In this document: positions 27,125 through 34,710 of the stretch, piece after piece
How the letters are laid out: every line of letters begins with the position of its first letter
Numbering within the stretch: position 1 is the first letter of the stretch
Position numbers and translations under genes: made by a program
Notes under the pieces: model-generated
What the model was told of the DNA's origin: nothing
Databases searched by the model: none
Seen by the model: only the letters and a program-made list of their open reading frames with translations
Assembly: GCF_000936425.1 (NCBI RefSeq)
Contig: NZ_AVFK01000003.1
Location: forward strand, 248,001-312,000
Source: Skermanella aerolata KACC 11604
Lineage (GTDB): Bacteria; Pseudomonadota; Alphaproteobacteria; Azospirillales; Azospirillaceae
Length of the DNA stretch: 64,000 nt
Direction: 5' to 3'

Positions 27125-28147
27125 ATGAAAAGCTTATTGAAATCGGGCCTCGTGGCTGCCCTGGTAGCCTGTTCGGTCCTGCCGGCCTCGGTGGCATCGG
27201 CGCAGGAGATCAAGAGCCGCACCATCAAGCTCGCCTTCGTCAATCCGGCGGGGTCAGCCCATGACCTGGGCGCTAAGCGGTTCTCCGAACTCGCCAGCCA
27301 GAAGAGCGGCGGCAAGCTGAACGTCAAGCTCTATCCGGGCGGCGTGCTGGGCGGCGAGGCGGCCGTGGCCTCGTCGCTGCAAGGCGGCACCATCGAGATG
27401 TCGATGATGGGAACCGGCTTACTGACCGGCATGGACAAGGACTTCGGCATCTTCGACACGCCGTTCCTGTTCGACGACGCCAGGGAAGTGGACGTCGTGC
27501 TCGACGGTCCCGTTGGGACGAAGCTGATCGAGAAGCTTCCGGGCAAGGGACTGATCGGCCTGTCCTATTGGGACCACGGCTTCCGCATCCTCACCAACAG
27601 CAAGCGGCCGATCTCCAAGGGAGACGACATCCAAGGATTGAAGATCCGCGTACAGCAGATCCCGGTCTTCATCGACGCCTTCTCGGCCTTCGGCGCCAAT
27701 CCGATCCCGATGCCGTTCCCGGAGCTTTATACGGCACTCGAGACTGGCGCTGTGGACGGTCAGGAGAACCCGTTCATCTCGGTCGATACCAACAAGTTCT
27801 ACGACGTCCAGAAATACGCATCCAACACCCGCCACGCCTATTCGCCGCTGCTGGTGCTGGCCGGTAAGAAGTTCTGGGACCAGCTCTCCAACGACGAGCG
27901 CGCCATCCTGATGGACGCTGCCAACGAAGCGAAGCCATACCAGCGCGACGTGTCGCGCAAGATGGACGCCGAGGCGGCGGAGACCTTGAAGACCCACGGC
28001 ATGACGATCACGGACGTCTCGCCGGAAGAACGGTCGCGCATGCGCGACAAGCTGAAGCCCGTCATCGAGAAGCACGAGAAGACGATCAACACGGCGCTGG
28101 TGGAAGAGCTGAACGCCGAAATCCAGAAGGTGCGCGCGGCGAAGTAA
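27125..28147 (+). CDS. TRAP transporter substrate-binding protein (DctP family)
   Basis: 340 residues with a Sec signal peptide (MKSLLKSGLVAALVACSVLP, cleavage after ASAQ). The DctP fold is recognisable from LAFVNPAGSAHDLGAKRFSEL, YPGGVLGGE, QGLKIRVQQIPVFIDAFSAF and the binding-site region ALETGAVDGQENP. Such proteins deliver organic and sugar acids to DctQM membrane subunits. No dctQ or dctM follows; a repeat element and ilvE come next, so the permease must be encoded elsewhere. It lies 85 bases after idnD in the same direction, which suggests the ligand is idonate or a related hexonate. AAGGGGGGAAA precedes the ATG. Confidence 0.9.
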   Translation: MKSLLKSGLVAALVACSVLPASVASAQEIKSRTIKLAFVNPAGSAHDLGAKRFSELASQKSGGKLNVKLYPGGVLGGEAAVASSLQGGTIEMSMMGTGLLTGMDKDFGIFDTPFLFDDAREVDVVLDGPVGTKLIEKLPGKGLIGLSYWDHGFRILTNSKRPISKGDDIQGLKIRVQQIPVFIDAFSAFGANPIPMPFPELYTALETGAVDGQENPFISVDTNKFYDVQKYASNTRHAYSPLLVLAGKKFWDQLSNDERAILMDAANEAKPYQRDVSRKMDAEAAETLKTHGMTITDVSPEERSRMRDKLKPVIEKHEKTINTALVEELNAEIQKVRAAK

Positions 28148-28160
28148 CGCCACGAGCCGA

Positions 28161-28279
28161 AGAGTTCGACCGGCGGTCGGCAAATGTTGGGCCACGGCCC
28201 AACTTACGAAGCAGGAGCCTGTAGGTTGGGCCGTGGCCCAACAAACACTGTCCACACAGGTCGATGTCTTCGGCCCTTG
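28161..28279 (+). repeat. dispersed palindromic repeat, copy B
   Basis: The same element as copy A. Inverted arms 28185-28207 and 28221-28243 carry one mismatch (AACTTAC for AACCTAC), with a 13-base spacer. The shared flanks are GACCGGCGGTCGGCAA to the left and GGTCGATGTCTTCGGCCCTTG (28259-28279) to the right. It begins 14 bases after the TRAP gene stop and could end its transcript. Confidence 0.85.
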
Positions 28280-28317
28280 TTATAACGCCGCCGCACATAC
28301 CGAAACCTCGGAAACGA

Positions 28318-28350
28318 AAACGGCCGCGTCATGCCATGACGCGGCCGTTT
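28318..28350. terminator. bidirectional terminator after ilvE
   Basis: AAACGGCCGCGTCATG and CATGACGCGGCCGTTT form a 16-base-arm stem with essentially no spacer, so about 13-14 pairs with a small loop. On the minus strand, reading out of ilvE, the stem is followed by TTTTCGTTTC, and on the plus strand by TTTCC. It lies 37 bases downstream of the ilvE stop. Confidence 0.8.
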
Positions 28351-28386
28351 CCATTCCGACTGTCGACTGCCGATGCCCGCTCCTGC

Positions 28387-29475
28387 TTAGGAGATCGAGT
28401 GCAGCCAGCCGTAGACGTCCTCGCGCGATCCCCGCTGCATCCCGACCAGCCTCTGGCGCAGGTCGTGGGTCACCGTGCCGACCCCGCCGCCGCCGATGGA
28501 GAACTCTCCTCCGGCATGGCGGACGCTGCCGATCGGGGCGACGACCGCGGCGGTGCCGCAGGCGAAGGCCTCCTTCAGGCGGCCGCTGGCGGCGTCCTGC
28601 TGCCACTGGTCGAACGAGTAGGCCTTCTCCTCGACGGTGATGCCGGAGTCGCGCGCGATGCGGATCAGCGAGGCGCGGGTGATGCCCGGCAGGATCGTTC
28701 CGAGTGGCGGCGTCACGATGCTGCCGTCGTCCATCACGAAGAAGATGTTCATGCCGCCGAGTTCCTCGACCCAGCGGTGCTCCGCCGCGTCCAGGAACAC
28801 GACCTGATCGCAGCCGTGCTGCGCCGCTTCGGCCTGGGCCAGCAGGCTGCCGGCATAGTTGCCGCCGCATTTCGCGGCACCGGTGCCGCCATGGGCCGCC
28901 CGGCTGAAGGCGTCGGAGATCCAGACCGAGATCGGCTTTTCGCCGCCCTTGAAATAGGCGCCGACCGGGCTTGCGATGACGCAGTAGATGTAGCTGTGCG
29001 CCGGGCGCACGCCAAGGAAGGCTTCGCTCGCGAACATGAAAGGGCGGATGTAGAGGCTGCTGCCGTCGCCGGACGGCACCCAGTCGCGGTCGATGCGGAC
29101 CAGCTGTTCGATCGACTCCAGGAACAGCTCTTCCGGGATTTCCGGCATCGCCATGCGCTTGGCCGAGGCCTGGAACCGGCGGGCGTTTTCCTCGGGCCTG
29201 AACAGGGTGATCGTCCCGTGGCCGGTCCGGTAGGCCTTCATCCCTTCGAAAATTTCCTGGGCGTAATGCAGGACGGCACTGGCGGGATCGAGCTGGAAAG
29301 GCGCGCGCTGCCGCACGGAGGCGTCATGCCAGCCCTTGTCGAGATCCCAGGATACCGTGACCATATGGTCGGTAAAGACCTTGCCAAACCCCGGATTTTC
29401 CAGAATCCGCGCGCGTTCGGCTCCCGGCACGCTGTTCGGGCTGGGGACGACACGAAACTCCGGTTTGTTATCCAA
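28387..29475 (-). CDS. ilvE: branched-chain amino acid aminotransferase
   Basis: 362 residues, fold-type IV PLP enzyme of the longer IlvE subgroup (about 355-365). It transfers the amino group between glutamate and the 2-oxoacids of leucine, isoleucine and valine. The PLP lysine is K202 in GGTGAAKCGGNYAGSL, and EIFEGMKAYR and YIRPFMFASE are family blocks. The most likely start is a TTG at 29475 with AGGAG six bases upstream; a GTG at 29496 would place that ribosome site inside the gene. It is monocistronic with a strong terminator. A regulatory leader is not evident. Confidence 0.92.
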   Translation of the reverse strand: MDNKPEFRVVPSPNSVPGAERARILENPGFGKVFTDHMVTVSWDLDKGWHDASVRQRAPFQLDPASAVLHYAQEIFEGMKAYRTGHGTITLFRPEENARRFQASAKRMAMPEIPEELFLESIEQLVRIDRDWVPSGDGSSLYIRPFMFASEAFLGVRPAHSYIYCVIASPVGAYFKGGEKPISVWISDAFSRAAHGGTGAAKCGGNYAGSLLAQAEAAQHGCDQVVFLDAAEHRWVEELGGMNIFFVMDDGSIVTPPLGTILPGITRASLIRIARDSGITVEEKAYSFDQWQQDAASGRLKEAFACGTAAVVAPIGSVRHAGGEFSIGGGGVGTVTHDLRQRLVGMQRGSREDVYGWLHSIS

Positions 29476-29814
29476 AATCCTCTCCTCTTGAACCACTATC
29501 GCGATCTGGCTTCAAAGCGAACATGTCCACGTCCTTGTAGGCTTTCGCGGGCCTGTCTCCAATGCTTTCAATATGCCGGGCGATGTCATCACCGCAATAA
29601 ATGCCGTGCCGACGCCGCCGAAGCGATACTTATCTGCGCAATGCCAGCCATGCGCATGCCACTCCGTTCGCTCCGGCCTTTCGGGAAATGAAGTATTAGC
29701 AGCGCGGCGTATCCCGGCAGGAACCTTAAGATAAATCGACGCGCAACTCACATCATATTAAAATTCACCTTTTCGGTCGCGGCAGCGATGAAACAAGATC
29801 CGGGGACGGGAACC
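29476..29814. other. intergenic region between ilvE and the methanethiol oxidase-like gene
   Basis: Divergent promoter region of about 339 bases. It becomes AT-rich near 29740-29770 (ACATCATATTAAAATTC), a likely promoter area for the plus-strand gene. No coding pattern, RNA gene or strong palindrome was seen. Confidence 0.4.
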
Positions 29815-31185
29815 ATGGACTCCTCGATACGATCTCTTGCCGATCTCATCCGGCGTCGGATGGCTGGCGCGGGCCGTCTGGCCACGACGGTCATTCCGGC
29901 CGGCGTTCTTCTGGCCGCCGCCTCCGTCCTGTCCCCGGTACCCGTCCGAGCGGACGAGACCTGCATGTCGCCCTTCATGCCCAAGATCACCGGCCAGGAA
30001 GACTACGTCTATGTCTGGACCCTCGGCGTCGAGGGCCTGGGCGACGGCTTCGACAAGCTGGTGACGGTCGATGTCCGGCCGGGTTCCCCGACCTACGGCC
30101 AGGTGATTTCCAGCGTATCGGTCGGCGGCCGCAACGAGGCGCACCATGGCGGGTTCACCGACGACCGGCGCTATTTCTGGGCCAGCGGCCTGGATACCAG
30201 CAGGATCTTCATCTTCGACATCCACACCGATCCGGGCAAACCGAGGCTGGAGCGGACGATCGACGACTTCGTCCAGGCGACCGGTGGTGTCGTCGGTCCC
30301 CACGGAGCCTATGCCCTGCCGGGCCGAATGCTGATGTCCGGCCTGTCAAACGTCAAGGACGAAGGCGGGCGCACAGCCCTGGTGGAATACACCAACGACG
30401 GCAAGTTCCTCGCGACCCACTGGATGCCGACCGCCGAGGACCCGCGCGGCGCGCAGATCGAACAGGTCGCCGATGGCTATGGCTATGACCAGCGAGTCTT
30501 GCCGCGCAAGAACGTCATGCTGACCTCGTCCTTTACCGGCAAGGCCAACTACATGATGGATTTCGGCAAGCTGGTGCAGGACCCGGAAGCGATGAAGCGC
30601 TTCGGTCAGACCGTCGTACTGTGGAACTTCCACGAACGCCAGCCGCGCAAGGTGTTCCATGTTCCGGGAGCGCCCCTGGAGATCCGATGGGCCTGGGGTC
30701 CGGACCACAACTACGCCTTCACGACGACGGCGCTGACCTCGAAGATCTGGCTGATCCATGAGGATGCCGGCGGCGAGTGGCACGCCGATCCGGTCGCCGA
30801 TATCGGCAACCCGGCGGACATCCCGTTGCCGGTCGACATCAGCCTCAGCGCCGACGACAAGACCCTGTTCGTCGATACCTTCATGGACGGCAAGGTCAGG
30901 GTCTTCGACGTCGCCGACCCCCATGCGCCGAAGCAGATCCATGAACAGAAGATCGGCGCCCAGGTCAACATGGTCTCCCAAAGCTGGGACGGCAAACGCG
31001 TCTACTTCACCACGTCGCTGCTGGCTAACTGGGACAAGAAGGGCGCCGACGACGAGCAGTTCATCAAGGGCTACGACTGGGACGGGCGGGAGCTTCACCA
31101 CCGCTTCACCATCGACTTCAAGGAACGGCAATTGGGCCGGGCGCATATCATGCGTCTGGGCGCCGACAGCCTCTACACCAACTGA
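29815..31185 (+). CDS. selenium-binding protein 56 family / methanethiol oxidase
   Basis: About 456 residues. The N-terminus carries a long basic n-region (LADLIRRRMAGAGRLA), a hydrophobic segment and a cleavage site near PVRADE, so the protein is exported. The rest is the SBP56 beta-propeller, with VYVWTLGVEGLGDGFDKLVT, NEAHHGGFTDDRRYFWASGL, GVVGPHGAYALPGRM and VFDVADPHAPKQ. Exported bacterial members include MtoX, a copper enzyme oxidising methanethiol to formaldehyde, sulfide and hydrogen peroxide. The next gene is a Sco copper protein, which occurs beside mtoX in known methanethiol-oxidising bacteria. An ATG at 29788 would add nine residues. The activity is inferred. Confidence 0.85.
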   Translation: MDSSIRSLADLIRRRMAGAGRLATTVIPAGVLLAAASVLSPVPVRADETCMSPFMPKITGQEDYVYVWTLGVEGLGDGFDKLVTVDVRPGSPTYGQVISSVSVGGRNEAHHGGFTDDRRYFWASGLDTSRIFIFDIHTDPGKPRLERTIDDFVQATGGVVGPHGAYALPGRMLMSGLSNVKDEGGRTALVEYTNDGKFLATHWMPTAEDPRGAQIEQVADGYGYDQRVLPRKNVMLTSSFTGKANYMMDFGKLVQDPEAMKRFGQTVVLWNFHERQPRKVFHVPGAPLEIRWAWGPDHNYAFTTTALTSKIWLIHEDAGGEWHADPVADIGNPADIPLPVDISLSADDKTLFVDTFMDGKVRVFDVADPHAPKQIHEQKIGAQVNMVSQSWDGKRVYFTTSLLANWDKKGADDEQFIKGYDWDGRELHHRFTIDFKERQLGRAHIMRLGADSLYTN

Positions 31186-31201
31186 ATCGGGAGGGCCGGC
31201 C

Positions 31202-31921
31202 GTGCCGAGGCATCCTGACGTGGTGCTGCCGCTGCTGTTCGGCGCGGCGATGGCGTTCCTGGCGGGCGGGCAGGGCGCCGTCGCCGGCCCAGCGCACGAC
31301 CACGGCCATGGCAGTCCGCCCGCACAATCGGCGCGGCCCCCCGGCTTCGACTACGATCCGCCCGAACCGGGAAGCTACCGTTTGCCGCCGCTCGGTGAGG
31401 CGGCGGACGGCGAAGCATTGGATGAAACCGGCGCGGAGCGCCGGCTTCACGGGTTGATGGCGGGAAGGATCGCCGTCCTCAGCTTCATCTACACACGCTG
31501 CACCGACATTTGCCCGCTCGGCACCGCGCTGATGCGCGACCTGCACGAGGCGGCCGCCGCCGACCCGGCGCTCACCCCGATCCTGCGCCTCATCACCATG
31601 AGCTTCGATCCGGACCACGACACCCCCGAGGTCATGGCGCTCCAGGCGCAGTCGCTGAGGACCGGCGACGAGGCGGACTGGTCGTTCCTGACCGCCCGCG
31701 ACAAGGGTTCGCTAGGGGAAATCCTGGCCGCCTACGGCCAGCGGGTGCTCGCCAACCCGGCGCCCGACGATACCGGCGGTCCCCTGGCCCATCAGCTCCG
31801 GGTCTACCTGATCGACCGGAGCGGCAAGATCCGCAACATCTACAGCCTGGACTTCCTCGATCCCCGGCTGGTGCTGGCCGACATCCGCACCCTGGCGTTG
31901 AAGGAAAGCGCCGGACAGTGA
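31202..31921 (+). CDS. SCO1/SenC-family copper chaperone
   Basis: 239 residues beginning at a GTG with GGGAGGG upstream. An N-terminal hydrophobic segment (VVLPLLFGAAMAFLAGG) acts as a signal or anchor. A histidine-rich stretch HDHGHG follows (about 32-36), then the thioredoxin-like Sco domain with the copper-binding CTDIC (C100, C104) and the distal histidine in LAHQLRVYLID (H197). Sco proteins insert copper or act as thiol reductases. The gene starts 16 bases after the methanethiol oxidase-like gene, and no cytochrome oxidase gene is nearby, so it probably matures that enzyme. Confidence 0.88.
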   Translation: MPRHPDVVLPLLFGAAMAFLAGGQGAVAGPAHDHGHGSPPAQSARPPGFDYDPPEPGSYRLPPLGEAADGEALDETGAERRLHGLMAGRIAVLSFIYTRCTDICPLGTALMRDLHEAAAADPALTPILRLITMSFDPDHDTPEVMALQAQSLRTGDEADWSFLTARDKGSLGEILAAYGQRVLANPAPDDTGGPLAHQLRVYLIDRSGKIRNIYSLDFLDPRLVLADIRTLALKESAGQ

Positions 31922-32043
31922 CCGGCCCTACCGCATGGTGAACCGGTAGAAGAAGATGCCATGTAACTGTGTTAATTTTGAGCTTTCCTGCCTACCACTT
32001 TTGCACATAAACTAATTAGGTAATAAATTTTGCGAGCCTTTAC

Positions 32044-32056
32044 CTCCAAATTGGAG
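32044..32056. promoter_or_regulatory. palindrome before the beta-helix/RTX gene
   Basis: CTCCAAATTGGAG is a perfect 13-base palindrome ending 17 bases before the ATG. The 31922-32072 gap is AT-rich and also contains CTAATTAG (32012-32019) and TTGCAC (32001-32006), a possible -35 box. A repressor or activator could bind here; none is identified. Confidence 0.4.
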
Positions 32057-32072
32057 TTATAGGGCTTGTGAA

Positions 32073-33710
32073 ATGGCATATCTACCACTCGGCATTTCTG
32101 CTTTGGCGGCAACTGTAGTTCCCTACGAAAACGCCAAGCCAATCGCCATCAAGTGGGTTTCTCCGACCGGCAACAATGCGACGGCGACCGGTTCGGCATC
32201 CTCTCCCTACAAGACCATCCAGGCGGCCGTGAACGCGTCGGCGCCGGGCACCGCCATCATGGTCAAGGCCGGCACCTACACTGAGAACGTCAAGATCACG
32301 AAAAGCGGCACGACCGACAAGCCGATCTGGCTGGTGTCGGCGGACGGCGAAGGCTCCGCCACGATAAAGGCGGCGAATGCCGGGCTCGCGGTGGTCTACG
32401 GCTATGGCATGGACAATGTGGTGGTCAAGGGTTTCCAGCTTTCGGGCGGCACCGAGGGCATCAAGTTCACCCAGGGCGGCACCAACCTGACCAACATGGC
32501 GACCAACATCGTCATCGAGGAAAATCACGTCTATGGCCAGAAATACGACGGTATCAAGACGGCGCAGACGGTCGGCATCGCGATCACCGGCAACACGATC
32601 CATAACATCGCCACCCAGGAAGGCATCGACAACGTCTACATGCGGACCGGCGTCATCGCCAACAACGAGGTCTACGACGTGCGCGGCCTGTCGGGCATCG
32701 TCGTCAAGGCCGGGACCCAGAACGTCAAGATCCTGAACAACTTCGTCCATCACGTGCCCGACGGCATCCTGGTCGGCGGTTTCAGCGACAGGCCGGGCTC
32801 GATCTTTCCGATCGGCCTCAACTACCAGGCTAAGGGCGTGACCGTCCAGGACAACAAGGTTTCCGCCGCCAAGCAGGCGATCAATGCCTATGGCGCGGTC
32901 GACAGCATGGTCAAGGAGAACGCGCTGAGCGGCACGGGCACGCTCTGGAACGTGCATGTCGGAACCGACAACCTCGGCTACGCGTCCAAGAACTTCCAGA
33001 TCGTGAACAACGACGTTTCCCAGGTCAAATGGCTGTATGCGGCATCGGGATCGGTCAGCGTCAACAGCGGAAACAGCATGACCGCGCCCTTCGACGCTTC
33101 GACTCTCGGACCCAACGCATTGAAGATGTATGCGGCGGCATCGGGATCGACGCCCACGACCGGCGTCAAGACCGACACTGCCGTCCATGACTGGAAAGAC
33201 GGCGCGCAGGCGACCAGGAGCATCGGCGGCACCGGTGCCGCCGACACGCTGACCGGCACCTCGGGCAACGACCACATCGACGGCGGCAGCGGCATCGACC
33301 GGATGACCGGCCTCGGCGGCGACGACTACTATGTGGTCGGTTCCAAATACGACATCGTCGTCGAAGCGGCGGGAGGCGGACGCGACACCGTCCTGCTGTG
33401 GACCAATGAATATACACTTGCCAACAACGTCGAGAACCTCGTCATCGTGACGTCGGGTGGTGCTACGGTGACCGACAACGCCCTGGACAACGTCTTCACG
33501 GCTGGCGCCGGAGCCGACACGTTCATCTCCAAATCCGGTCACGACCTGATCCGGGGGTTCAAGGTCGGCGTCGACTTCATCGACATGGACGCGGCCGGCG
33601 TCACGGTCGCCAGGACGGCGACGGATGACATGGTGATCCAGCATGGAACGGCGTCGGTGACGCTAGCCGGCGTCGACTACCACATGCCGCTTAGCAGCAT
33701 CCTGATCTGA
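32073..33710 (+). CDS. right-handed beta-helix protein with C-terminal RTX repeats
   Basis: 545 residues. Residues about 28-75 hold a DUF1565-like start of a parallel beta-helix (SPTGNNATATGSASSPYKTI, then GTAIMVKAGTYTENV), continuing as a pectate-lyase-like helix to about 330 (VVVKGFQLSGG, IAITGNTIHNI, VKILNNFVHHV). From about 390 there are RTX nonapeptide turns (GGTGAADTLTGTSGNDHIDGG) and a calcium-binding region resembling the ends of type I-secreted alginate epimerases and adhesins. There is no classical signal peptide. Many such proteins are extracellular polysaccharide-modifying enzymes; catalytic residues could not be identified. No secretion genes are adjacent. Confidence 0.87.
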   Translation: MAYLPLGISALAATVVPYENAKPIAIKWVSPTGNNATATGSASSPYKTIQAAVNASAPGTAIMVKAGTYTENVKITKSGTTDKPIWLVSADGEGSATIKAANAGLAVVYGYGMDNVVVKGFQLSGGTEGIKFTQGGTNLTNMATNIVIEENHVYGQKYDGIKTAQTVGIAITGNTIHNIATQEGIDNVYMRTGVIANNEVYDVRGLSGIVVKAGTQNVKILNNFVHHVPDGILVGGFSDRPGSIFPIGLNYQAKGVTVQDNKVSAAKQAINAYGAVDSMVKENALSGTGTLWNVHVGTDNLGYASKNFQIVNNDVSQVKWLYAASGSVSVNSGNSMTAPFDASTLGPNALKMYAAASGSTPTTGVKTDTAVHDWKDGAQATRSIGGTGAADTLTGTSGNDHIDGGSGIDRMTGLGGDDYYVVGSKYDIVVEAAGGGRDTVLLWTNEYTLANNVENLVIVTSGGATVTDNALDNVFTAGAGADTFISKSGHDLIRGFKVGVDFIDMDAAGVTVARTATDDMVIQHGTASVTLAGVDYHMPLSSILI

Positions 33711-33800
33711 ATGTGGATCCGGCGTCGCGGCGTCCCAGGTTGCCTCCGCAGGTGCGCATGCGTCAATCGCTGCCTTTTCGGCGTTGCGCATGCTAATCTG

Positions 33801-33816
33801 TTTATCGAATGATAAA
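33801..33816. promoter_or_regulatory. TetR operator O1 (autoregulatory)
   Basis: TTTATCGAATGATAAA is an imperfect palindrome overlapping the ribosome site AAAGGAGG of the TetR gene. It matches the two palindromes at 34514-34587 in the consensus TTTATCRMMYGATAAA. Confidence 0.75.
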
Positions 33817-33829
33817 GGAGGTCCGGTCC

Positions 33830-34513
33830 ATGTCTCGCATCCCGACAGTCAAAACAGCCGACAAGCGCCGGCTGGAACCCAAGGAACGGGAGCTGGAAAT
33901 CGTCCGGGGCGCCGTGGCCTTCTTCGCCGAATTCGGCTTCGACGGCTCCACCAGGGAGTTGGCGGCACGCCTCGGCATCACCCAGCCGCTGCTCTACCGG
34001 TACTTTCCAAGCAAGGAGGCCCTGCTCGACCGGGTCTACGAGGAAGTCTACGTCAACCGCTGGAACAAGGAGTGGGAAACCCAGCTCCGGGACCGGGCGG
34101 TCCCGCTGGAGGACCGGTTGGTCCGCTTCTACCGGGGCTACGCCAAGGTCATCCTCAATTACGAATGGGTCCGGCTGTTCATGTTCGCCGGACTGAAGGG
34201 GCTGGATTTCAATGCCCGCTATCTGGCGTTTCTTAGGTCCTCCGCCTTCGACCTGATCGCCCGTGAAATCCGTCTGGAACACGGCATGCCGACCGACGGC
34301 CCGATCCTGAACGAGGAGGCCGAACTGATCTGGGGCCTTCATGCGGCGATCTTCTATCTGGGGGTCCGCCAGTTCATCTACGGCATGCCGGTTCCGGACG
34401 ATCTCGACGCCGATCTGGCGCTCCGTGTTCGAGCGTTTCTGCGCGGCATGCCTGCGGCGGTCGGAGACCTGATCCACCAGGAAGGCGCCGGCCAAGCGCG
34501 TCGGGCCGGCTGA
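33830..34513 (+). CDS. TetR/AcrR-family transcriptional regulator
   Basis: 227 residues. The N-terminal helix-turn-helix spans about residues 22-70: LEIVRGAVAFFAEFGFDGST, then LAARLGITQPLLYRYFPSKE, the classic TetR block. The C-terminal helical ligand domain (about 80-215) is unassigned. I chose the ATG at 33830 because AAAGGAGG lies eight bases upstream; the in-frame ATG at 33809 lies within the operator itself. Near-identical palindromes before this gene and before the monooxygenase gene indicate that it represses itself and the downstream catabolic operon, with a pathway compound as inducer. Confidence 0.92.
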   Translation: MSRIPTVKTADKRRLEPKERELEIVRGAVAFFAEFGFDGSTRELAARLGITQPLLYRYFPSKEALLDRVYEEVYVNRWNKEWETQLRDRAVPLEDRLVRFYRGYAKVILNYEWVRLFMFAGLKGLDFNARYLAFLRSSAFDLIAREIRLEHGMPTDGPILNEEAELIWGLHAAIFYLGVRQFIYGMPVPDDLDADLALRVRAFLRGMPAAVGDLIHQEGAGQARRAG

Positions 34514-34587
34514 ATTTATCACCTGATAAATAGTTGTTGACACGATCAGTTGGCTGGGCGCATTGTTTGTTTATCGAACGATAAACA
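34514..34587 (+). promoter_or_regulatory. promoter and TetR operators O2/O3 of the catabolic operon
   Basis: O2, TTTATCACCTGATAAA (34515-34530, flanked by one further A/T pair), begins right after the TetR stop codon. O3, GTTTATCGAACGATAAAC (34569-34586, extending to 34568-34587), is a perfect palindrome. TTGACA (34537-34542) lies between them as a consensus -35 box, with a weak -10 near 34560-34566, so bound repressor would bracket the promoter. The start codon of the monooxygenase is 123 bases downstream, leaving a leader without other visible features. Confidence 0.75.
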
Positions 34588-34710
34588 TTGCGCCGGGGAT
34601 CGTGGGTTGGCTGGGATGCGTCGAAGCGGACGCCGTTCTTCCCCCTCCGGAATGCGCAGGATCGGTCCGCCCGCCGACCACCGGCGGCGGACCCAAACGG
34701 AGGACGCACC

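Noticed and set aside
32082..33644. Open frame of 520 codons antisense to the beta-helix/RTX gene
   Set aside because: A mirror of the repetitive glycine/aspartate codons; no independent start or domain.
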